DNA of 5,353 bases, from assembly GCA_043819695.1 (NCBI GenBank), contig JBDREM010000302.1, positions 1-5,353 of the forward strand, given 5' to 3'. The DNA is from CAYLQD01 sp043819695 (GTDB lineage Bacteria > Planctomycetota > PUPC01). The position numbers and the translations under genes were made by a program. This document shows, piece after piece, positions 1 through 5,353 of the stretch (within the stretch, counting starts at the first letter, position 1; the number at the start of each line of letters is the position of its first letter). The notes under the pieces were generated by a model, which was given only the letters and a program-made list of their open reading frames with translations, ran no database searches and was not told where the DNA came from.

Positions 1-1
1 G

Positions 2-988
2 GGGGCGCGGCGTGCCGTGCCGGCCACCGGGAAGGAGGCCGCGCGTCAGTGGTCCGACCGGCCCACGGGGTTCGCCTCGGTGGATGCGATGGGGCAGAAC
101 GGCACGACCGGCGGCGCCGGCGGCAAGGTCGTCACGGTCACTAACCAGGCGGATCTCGAGAAGTATGCGCTGATGAAAGAGCCGTACATCATCCGCGTGA
201 AGGGCACAATCAAGATCACGGAGAAGAAAAACCCCAAGACCCGCTACGAAAAGCTAACGACGAAGGAGATTCACATCGGCTCTGACAAGACGATCATCGG
301 CGTCGGCAAGACCGCTGAGATCGTCAACGGCGGCTTCTTCATCGGCCCCGGCACGCACAACGTGATCCTCCGCAACCTGACCAGCCGCGGCACCTATGTG
401 AAGGGCGACTGGATGGGGCAGACGAACGACTACGACGGCCTGCAGATAGACAATGCCCACCATGTGTGGGTGGACCACTGTCACTTCTCGAGCCACGGGG
501 ACGCGTGTCTGGACAGCCGGGCCGGCACCACGTATCTCACGATCTCGTGGTGCGTCTTCAGCGATCATAACAAGACTATGGGCGTCGGCTGGGACAACAA
601 GGTCACCGCTCAGATCACGCTCCATCACAGTTGGTTCCGCAACGTGGGCATGCGGTCTCCATCGGCCGGCCAGGTGCTCCGCGCGCACTACTACAACAAT
701 TTCTTGCAGAACATCGGCTCCTGCTCGCACCGCATTCTCGACGGCACGAACATCGTTATCCAGAACAGCTTCTTCGACAACGTGAACGGGCCAATCGCCG
801 CGTCGGACCGGACGATCACGATAGCGGCTTCCGGGAATGTCTACCACAACTCCCGGGGCCCCTGGCTCACGTGCGGGAGGGCGTTCTTCGACCCCGGCCG
901 GTTCTATGCGTATCCGCTGGACAAGACCGAGGATATTCCCAAGCTCGTTGCGAAGTACGCTGGCCCGCAGGAGAACATCGGCGAGTAG
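2..988 (+). CDS. Pectate lyase, polysaccharide lyase family 1 (5'-partial)
   Basis: Likely a secreted lyase that cleaves polygalacturonate by Ca2+-dependent beta-elimination. The frame is open to the window's left edge. The first start codon (GTG at 17) lacks a clear Shine-Dalgarno and is not followed by a signal peptide, so the true start and export signal probably lie upstream. Counting that GTG as residue 1, the N-terminal motif GFASVDAMGQNGTTGGAGGK (18-37) is typical of PL1. D138, D140, D162 and D166 match the spacing of the four acidic Ca2+ ligands of Erwinia PelC. VWVDH (150-154) and SDHNK (182-186) are the conserved parallel beta-helix strands, with K186 at the PelC Lys190 position. 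R213 in MRSPS fits the catalytic arginine. The second arginine of the usual RxPxxR is glycine here (G218). The C-terminus looks complete and ends at TAG (986-988). A 52-base gap separates it from the next gene, consistent with co-transcription. The family call is firm; substrate preference is inferred. Confidence 0.92.
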   Translation, partial: GARRAVPATGKEAARQWSDRPTGFASVDAMGQNGTTGGAGGKVVTVTNQADLEKYALMKEPYIIRVKGTIKITEKKNPKTRYEKLTTKEIHIGSDKTIIGVGKTAEIVNGGFFIGPGTHNVILRNLTSRGTYVKGDWMGQTNDYDGLQIDNAHHVWVDHCHFSSHGDACLDSRAGTTYLTISWCVFSDHNKTMGVGWDNKVTAQITLHHSWFRNVGMRSPSAGQVLRAHYYNNFLQNIGSCSHRILDGTNIVIQNSFFDNVNGPIAASDRTITIAASGNVYHNSRGPWLTCGRAFFDPGRFYAYPLDKTEDIPKLVAKYAGPQENIGE

Positions 989-1032
989 CGCGCCGCGGGC
1001 GGCGGGGGCGCCGACGCCCGGCACGCGGAAGC

Positions 1033-1038
1033 AGAGGA
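1033..1038 (+). promoter_or_regulatory. Weak ribosome binding site of the haem protein gene
   Basis: AGAGGA lies only two bases before the ATG at 1041. It is a partial and closely spaced Shine-Dalgarno match. The start choice therefore rests mainly on the signal peptide that begins exactly at this ATG. The open frame continues upstream to 837, but that part would overlap the pectate lyase gene and reads as low-complexity Arg/Pro/Ser-rich shadow sequence. Confidence 0.35.
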
Positions 1039-1040
1039 CC

Positions 1041-4000
1041 ATGAAAGCAATAGCCACGGCCGCGTTGCTCCTCGCGACCGCCTCGGCAGCGATGGCGGCC
1101 GGGCCGTCGGTCCTCTTCGAAAACAGCGATTTCGAGAAGGGAGACCTCACGAACTGGACGGCCGAGGGGGACGCCTTCGAGGTCCAACCCACGAAAGGAG
1201 ACAACCCCGGGGCGCGGAACCGCGAGCCCAGCAGGCATCAGGGAACCTTCTGGGTCGGGACCTTCGAGAGGTACAACGGCAGGATCGGCAAGCCCGGCGA
1301 CGTCCAGACCGACGTTCCCAGGGGCAAGCTCACCTCCGTGACGTTCCAGGTGACCCGGGGCTACATCAACTTCCTCGTCGGCGGGGGCAGCCATATGGGC
1401 ACCTGCGTCGAGCTCCTCTGCGAGGGGAGGGCGTACTGCGTCTCGAGCGGGCTCGACTCCGAGACCATGCGCCCGGTGTCGGCCGATGTCCGGTCGTTCA
1501 AGGGGAAGACGGCCCGGATTCGCATCCTGGACGACGAGAGCGGGGGGTGGGGGCATATCAACGCCGACGACTTCACCGCGTCTGACGAGCCGCTGGGCGA
1601 TCTGCGAGCGCTCATGATCTGCGCTTCGGAGGACCTGGCGAAGGAGGCCACGCTGGGGGAATGGCACCGGATCGGGCCGTTCCGGGACCAAGGGCCGCTG
1701 CTGAACTGGATGGACAACGTCGCGAGCAGCTTCGCGTACGCGTTTGCGGTCGAGAAGGACGCCTTCGAGCGAGGCGGCGAGGCGGCGCTCCAAAAGTCAT
1801 ACCCCGCCCCCAATTTCCCCGCCGCGCCCGGGGCGATGCGGCGCTGGACCGCCCATCGCGAATGGATCGACGGCTACTACCAGCAGCTCCCGCGCGGGCC
1901 GGCGCCGTCCGCCGGCGAAAGCCAGTACGTCTACCGGACGATCACTGTCAAGAGACCCGTGCCAATCGAGCTGGACTTCATTCTCCGCGCTCCGGAAAGC
2001 GATCGGCGGCTTGACCTGCGGGGAATGGAGCATTGGCGGCGTACCGGCTGCTACTGGTGGGCGCTGAACGGGAAGAAGGTGGCGACCTGGAACGGGCGCG
2101 GCGACATGCCGCGGCCCGTGACGGTCACGCTCAGGAGCGGCGTGAACCATTTCCTGGCCAAGGTTACGAACAACCGCCACGCGTACGGATTCGCCTTCTC
2201 CATCAGGGGGCTGCACCCGCTGCTGCGTCATGAAAAGGGCTTCGAGCGGATGTGGCGCGGGCACATCGTCGATCTGCCGTCGGAATGGCCGTATCACGCC
2301 GAGGGCGGCAGACCGGCGCCGAAGCTGAACCCGGACCACCGGTACCGCGAGGCCCTGCACCGGCTGCGAGACCTGAAGTTCCGCCCCGAGCCGATGCCGG
2401 GGGTGGAGACCGCCGCGCGCGACAGCGGGGGGCGGATCGTGCCGGCGATGGAGGCGCGGCTCGAGCGGTTCCCGACGTCGCCCGCGGGCGACCGGCACAC
2501 GGCGCGCCTGGCCGAGCTCGAGAAGCGCGTGCCCCCCCTGTTGAGACGAATCGAGGAGACCGGTCAGCCGATGCGGGACGAGGTCCTGGCGGCCGCGAAG
2601 GCGCTCGACGCAATGTGGGCGGCCACCATCCGGGAGATGCCGACGCTGGTCTATCTCGAACGGCCCACGTACGTCTACGACTCGATGATGTACGAGGGAG
2701 CCGGCGCCGCCGACGCCGTCATCAAGGCGTTCGACCCGCGGACGAAGACGGTCCGGACGATCCTGGATCTGCGGTCGGTCGGGGGCCACGCGAACGAGAT
2801 CAGCGTGTCGTGGGATGGGAAGACGATCCTGATCGGCGGCGGCCGCGCGGTCGCGGCGGTCGAGGGCGACGGAAAGAACTACCGGCGGATCACGACCGGC
2901 CAGTCGCCGGCGGAGATGCCGGACGGGCGCATCGTCTTCTTCGATATCGACGTGGGCTGCGCGCCGTGCAAGGGCGGGAGCCCGAGGCGCCTCCTCTTCA
3001 TCTGCGACCCGGACGGCGGGAACCGTCGGCTCGTCTCGGCCAATACCTGCATCGATACCGCGCCGAGCGTGATGAACGACGGCCGCGTCATCTTCGCACG
3101 CTGGGACTACGGCGTGAACAAGAACGTGTTCAACCGGCACGCGTTGTGGACGCAGAATCCCGACGGGACGGGGATGGACCTCTACTTCGGGAACACGGTG
3201 ATCGATCCGCGCTCGTTCAGCCGGCCTCACCAAGTGCCGGGCCGGCCGGAGGTGTTGGCGGTGTTCGGGCCGCACCATGCCAATCTGACGGGCCTCCTGG
3301 GATTGGTCTGGAACGGCGACGGGCGCGAGGCGCCGGACGGGCTGGGCTTCCGGCGGCTGACGCACGACACGGCGTCGGCCGGCGATGCGCCGCAGCCCTG
3401 GTCCTACCAGGATCCCTGTCCGCTCAACGAGCAGTTGTTCCTGGTGAGCTTTGGCGGGCGGCCGGGCCACAAGGTGGCGCTCTACGTCTACGACCGGTCG
3501 GGGAACCGGAAGTGCATCCTCGAGGCGGCGAGCGGAAGGGGGATTCATTCCGCCAGGCCGCTCGCGGCGCGCCAGCGGCCGGCGAAAATCGCGGACCGGA
3601 GTGCGCCCACGCGGTGGAAACCGGGCGTCGATCTGCACGAGCGCCTGCTGACCGATCCCGACTGGAGCCGGAAGGCAACGCTGACGTTGCAGGACGTCTA
3701 TCTCGGCATCGAGCCGGAGGTCAGGCGCGGGCGCGTGAAGTACCTCGCGGTGATGGAGCAGCCGGCGGAGTCCCACGGGCGCGGCGGCGCGATTGGGGTA
3801 GGCACGATCTGGTACGCGAACCGGTTCCTCGGTTTGGTGCCGGTGGAGGAGGATGGGTCGGCGCACTTCGAGGCGCCGGCCTTGCGCAGCATCTACTTCC
3901 ATGCGCTCGACAAGCACGGGCGGATGCTGATGACGCAGGGCTCGGATTTTCACGCGATGCCGGGCGAGCGCCGGAGTTGCGTGGGTTGTCACGAACAGCG

Positions 4001-4913
4001 CAAGGGGATCACGGCGGCGCCGGTGCGGGCCGGGACGCCGCTGGCGATGCGCAAGCCGCCCGTGCGGCCCAAGCTGCCCGGCTGGGGGACGCGCGGGATC
4101 ATCGAGTACGAGGCCGTCGTCCAGCCGGTCTTCGACAAGTATTGCGTCAGGTGCCACAGCGGGCCGCATCCCAAGGGCCGCCTGAACCTGGCCGGGGACA
4201 AGGCCACAGCGTATAACATGTCGTATATGCAACTCACGGACGGGGGCTACGTGCACTTCACCCCCGGCACCGGCAACACGCACGCGCAGCCGACGAACGA
4301 CTGCGACGAACAAGCGCCGCTCAGCCGCGGGTCGCTCCTCAGCAAGCTGACGCAGTACATCATGGACCCGAACCACTGCCGGAAGGAAATCCCCTTCGAC
4401 GACCGCCTGAAGGTGTTCCTGTGGATCGACTCCAACGTGCCGTTCTTCAGCCATTACCGGCAGGTGCCGCCGGCCGGACTGAGCAAGCATGCGCGGGGGG
4501 TGCTGGCGGGCGTGCACCGGCTCCGTTGCGCGAGTTGTCACAACCCGGGCCGGTTCATGCCGGACGAGAAGTCGGGGCTGAACGAGCATCACATTGGCCG
4601 TCACGTGGGCGGTCCTGCGGGCCAATGGGGTGTGGCCCATAGCGGCATGCGGGTGCGGCACTTGAACTTGAGTAACCCGTCGCACAGCGCGGCGCTGCAG
4701 GCGCCATTGGCGAAGACGGCCGGGGGCTGGGGGCTGTGCAAGGGCAAGGATGGTGCACCGGTCTTCAGCGACAAGAACGACCCCGACTACAAGAAGGCGT
4801 TGCAGGCGCTTGAGACCGGGGTGGAGCAGCGGACCGGGCTGGCGGCCAAGGGCGTGCGGCAGTTGCTGCTCGAGCGGCAGCCGCGGCCGGCCGCCGCAGC
4901 ACCGCCCGACTGA
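1041..4913 (+). CDS. Secreted HzsA-related multi-domain protein with three CxxCH haem c sites
   Basis: This 1290-residue protein has no activity I can assign. It starts with a Sec signal peptide, probably cleaved after A19 (AMA|A), which suits periplasmic haem c attachment. Residues about 25-180 form a beta-sandwich of the kind attached to GH32 enzymes (FEKGDLTNW, YINFLVGGG, GGWGHINADDF). Residues about 190-395 look like a second, PA14-like sandwich (GEWHRIGPF, GVNHFLAKV). A helical linker follows (about 480-535). A TolB/WD40-like beta-propeller spans about 536-830 (MPDGRIVFF, ARWDY, LWTQNPDGTG). The middle region, about 880-975 (LQDVYLGI, GRVKYLAVMEQ, VEEDGSAHFEAPA), matches the hydrazine synthase alpha middle-domain pattern. 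Haem sites are CVGCH 980-984, CVRCH 1035-1039 (after VVQPVFDKY) and CASCH 1163-1167. Hydrazine synthase alpha is near 800 residues with two haems, so both the N-terminal sandwiches and the third haem site are extra. It sits between a pectate lyase and a discoidin protein, which suggests a polysaccharide-linked redox role; this is inference. The family-level assignment is from memory of motifs, not a search. Confidence 0.85.
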   Translation: MKAIATAALLLATASAAMAAGPSVLFENSDFEKGDLTNWTAEGDAFEVQPTKGDNPGARNREPSRHQGTFWVGTFERYNGRIGKPGDVQTDVPRGKLTSVTFQVTRGYINFLVGGGSHMGTCVELLCEGRAYCVSSGLDSETMRPVSADVRSFKGKTARIRILDDESGGWGHINADDFTASDEPLGDLRALMICASEDLAKEATLGEWHRIGPFRDQGPLLNWMDNVASSFAYAFAVEKDAFERGGEAALQKSYPAPNFPAAPGAMRRWTAHREWIDGYYQQLPRGPAPSAGESQYVYRTITVKRPVPIELDFILRAPESDRRLDLRGMEHWRRTGCYWWALNGKKVATWNGRGDMPRPVTVTLRSGVNHFLAKVTNNRHAYGFAFSIRGLHPLLRHEKGFERMWRGHIVDLPSEWPYHAEGGRPAPKLNPDHRYREALHRLRDLKFRPEPMPGVETAARDSGGRIVPAMEARLERFPTSPAGDRHTARLAELEKRVPPLLRRIEETGQPMRDEVLAAAKALDAMWAATIREMPTLVYLERPTYVYDSMMYEGAGAADAVIKAFDPRTKTVRTILDLRSVGGHANEISVSWDGKTILIGGGRAVAAVEGDGKNYRRITTGQSPAEMPDGRIVFFDIDVGCAPCKGGSPRRLLFICDPDGGNRRLVSANTCIDTAPSVMNDGRVIFARWDYGVNKNVFNRHALWTQNPDGTGMDLYFGNTVIDPRSFSRPHQVPGRPEVLAVFGPHHANLTGLLGLVWNGDGREAPDGLGFRRLTHDTASAGDAPQPWSYQDPCPLNEQLFLVSFGGRPGHKVALYVYDRSGNRKCILEAASGRGIHSARPLAARQRPAKIADRSAPTRWKPGVDLHERLLTDPDWSRKATLTLQDVYLGIEPEVRRGRVKYLAVMEQPAESHGRGGAIGVGTIWYANRFLGLVPVEEDGSAHFEAPALRSIYFHALDKHGRMLMTQGSDFHAMPGERRSCVGCHEQRKGITAAPVRAGTPLAMRKPPVRPKLPGWGTRGIIEYEAVVQPVFDKYCVRCHSGPHPKGRLNLAGDKATAYNMSYMQLTDGGYVHFTPGTGNTHAQPTNDCDEQAPLSRGSLLSKLTQYIMDPNHCRKEIPFDDRLKVFLWIDSNVPFFSHYRQVPPAGLSKHARGVLAGVHRLRCASCHNPGRFMPDEKSGLNEHHIGRHVGGPAGQWGVAHSGMRVRHLNLSNPSHSAALQAPLAKTAGGWGLCKGKDGAPVFSDKNDPDYKKALQALETGVEQRTGLAAKGVRQLLLERQPRPAAAAPPD

Positions 4914-4921
4914 GGTCGGGC
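4904..4921 (+). terminator. Hairpin spanning the stop codon (weak terminator candidate)
   Basis: GCCCGAC (4904-4910) and GTCGGGC (4915-4921) are perfect 7-base inverted repeats with the 4-base loop TGAG, so the TGA stop of the haem protein lies in the loop. No run of T follows, so a Rho-independent terminator is not well supported. It may instead protect the 3' end of the message, or be a by-product of the neighbouring repeats. Confidence 0.3.
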
Positions 4922-4948
4922 CCGCTTGCGCGTCGGGCGCGCTTGCGA
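4915..4948 (+). repeat. Imperfect 17-base tandem direct repeat, two copies
   Basis: GTCGGGCCCGCTTGCGC (4915-4931) is followed directly by GTCGGGCGCGCTTGCGA (4932-4948). The copies agree at 15 of 17 positions, differing at positions 8 and 17. A further GTCGGGC occurs at 4961-4967. The repeat begins one base after the stop codon of the haem protein and lies wholly in the intergenic region. It could be a replication-slippage duplication or paired binding sites; nothing in the sequence decides between these. Confidence 0.75.
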
Positions 4949-4958
4949 ACGGAAAGGA

Positions 4959-4983
4959 GTGTCGGGCCGCGACTCCCCGACAC
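4959..4983 (+). promoter_or_regulatory. Inverted repeat just upstream of the discoidin gene's ribosome binding site
   Basis: GTGTCGGG (4959-4966) pairs perfectly with CCCGACAC (4976-4983), giving an 8-base stem with a 9-base loop. Its 3' arm ends three bases before the AAAGGAGG Shine-Dalgarno at 4987. As RNA it could influence translation of the downstream gene; as DNA it could be a dyad operator. There is no T-tract, so it is unlikely to be an intrinsic terminator. The function is unproven. Confidence 0.35.
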
Positions 4984-4986
4984 GCG

Positions 4987-4994
4987 AAAGGAGG
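4987..4994 (+). promoter_or_regulatory. Strong Shine-Dalgarno that sets a GTG start
   Basis: AAAGGAGG is close to a perfect complement of the 16S rRNA 3' end. It ends eight bases before the GTG at 5003, which is good spacing. A signal peptide starts exactly at that GTG, so this site decides the start codon. A second AAAGGAG at 4953-4959 has no suitably placed ATG and is not assigned. Confidence 0.75.
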
Positions 4995-5002
4995 AGAGGA
5001 CT

Positions 5003-5353
5003 GTGAGAAGGGCCGTTGGCGTTGCAGGGTGCGTCTTGTTCGTCATCGCGCTGCTGAGCTTGTCGAGCGGGGCGGTTGCCGCGGAGCGTGTCGTTCATGT
5101 CAAGGTTCGTGCGGACAGCGAGCAGCCGGGGGACGAGGCCTTCCGGGCGATGGACGGCAATGCCGGTTCGATCTGGCATTCCGGCTGGAAGGCGCCCGCC
5201 GCCGTGACCGATCTGCCGCACGAGATCGTGGTCGACCTGGGCGAGCCGCGTGAGATCACCGGGTTCACTTACCTGCCAAGGGCCCACGCGGCCGGCAAGA
5301 GCGCCATCAAGGACTACGAGGTCTACCTGAGCGACCGACCCGAGGCGAAGAAG
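5003..5353 (+). CDS. Secreted discoidin (F5/8 type C, CBM32-like) domain protein (3'-partial)
   Basis: The frame starts at GTG and stays open for 117 codons to the window's right edge. Residues 1-26 form a Sec signal peptide: Arg-Arg at positions 2-3, a hydrophobic core (CVLFVIALLSL, 10-20) and an AVA|A cleavage site after residue 26. From about residue 30 the sequence matches the N-terminal half of an F5/8 type C or discoidin galactose-binding domain, with MDGNAGSIWHSGW, then HEIVVDLGEPREITGFTYLPR, then an IKDYEVYLSD strand. These domains bind glycans and usually sit at the ends of secreted glycoside hydrolases, sulfatases or other surface proteins. The catalytic part, if any, is outside the window, so no enzyme activity can be named. 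It follows the haem protein by 89 bases on the same strand and may belong to the same operon, although the repeats and hairpins between them could separate its expression. Confidence 0.85.
   Translation, partial: MRRAVGVAGCVLFVIALLSLSSGAVAAERVVHVKVRADSEQPGDEAFRAMDGNAGSIWHSGWKAPAAVTDLPHEIVVDLGEPREITGFTYLPRAHAAGKSAIKDYEVYLSDRPEAKK

Noticed and set aside
991..1019. Two short G+C inverted repeats between the pectate lyase and haem protein genes
   Set aside because: Stems of 5 bases with 4-base loops (991-1004 and 1006-1019) are expected by chance in such G+C-rich DNA, and no T-tract follows, so I do not call a terminator.
254..1204. 316-residue minus-strand open frame opposite the pectate lyase
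   Set aside because: The plus strand encodes clear PL1 motifs here. The antisense product is biased in composition and has no motif or credible start context.
2252..4216. 654-residue open frame in another plus frame
   Set aside because: It overlaps the haem protein gene. Its Arg/Ala/Gly-rich translation has no domain pattern, whereas the main frame has continuous motifs over the same bases.
1797..4685. 962-residue open frame on the minus strand
   Set aside because: It lies wholly inside the haem protein gene, has low-complexity Arg/Pro/Val/His-rich composition and no recognisable motif. It is an antisense shadow of high-G+C codon usage.
1041..4913. Hydrazine synthase (hzsA) and anammox metabolism
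   Set aside because: Only the domain architecture is shared. The protein is far longer, has a third haem site, lacks the +4 tyrosine, and no hzsB or hzsC partner is seen beside it.
4750..5253. 167-residue plus-strand open frame across the intergenic region
   Set aside because: It overlaps the ends of two well-supported genes in another frame and reads as Arg-rich shadow sequence. The discoidin frame has both a ribosome site and a signal peptide.

Overview
This G+C-rich window (roughly two-thirds G+C by eye) holds three consecutive plus-strand genes. Each encodes a protein that is exported or predicted to be exported, and the first and last are cut by the window edges. The gene content suggests a PVC-type heterotrophic bacterium, most likely Planctomycetota or a related lineage known mainly from metagenomes. 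The reason is that large secreted proteins joining a beta-propeller, a hydrazine-synthase-alpha-like middle region and CxxCH haem sites are, from general knowledge, concentrated in that group. This taxonomic guess is an inference; no marker gene is present.

Layout: (1) Positions 2-988 encode a family 1 polysaccharide lyase (pectate lyase) without its N-terminus. (2) After a 52-base gap, positions 1041-4913 encode a 1290-residue secreted multi-domain protein. Its order is signal peptide, a beta-sandwich of the type attached to GH32 enzymes, a second PA14-like beta-sandwich, a helical linker, a TolB/WD40-like beta-propeller, an HzsA-like middle domain, and three CxxCH haem c sites. (3) An 89-base intergenic stretch (4914-5002) contains an imperfect 17-base tandem repeat, two inverted repeats and a strong Shine-Dalgarno sequence. 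(4) From 5003 to the window end is the start of a secreted protein with a discoidin (F5/8 type C, CBM32-like) domain.

How they may work together: the lyase would cleave de-esterified pectin outside the cytoplasm. The discoidin protein looks like a glycan-binding or glycan-acting partner. The haem protein carries carbohydrate-binding-type sandwiches in front of its redox part, so a redox role linked to polysaccharide use is the most interesting hypothesis. Its relation to hydrazine synthase is by domain architecture only, and nothing here supports anammox metabolism. No RNA genes, mobile elements or CRISPR arrays were seen. The long minus-strand open frames are shadows of the high-G+C coding sequence.
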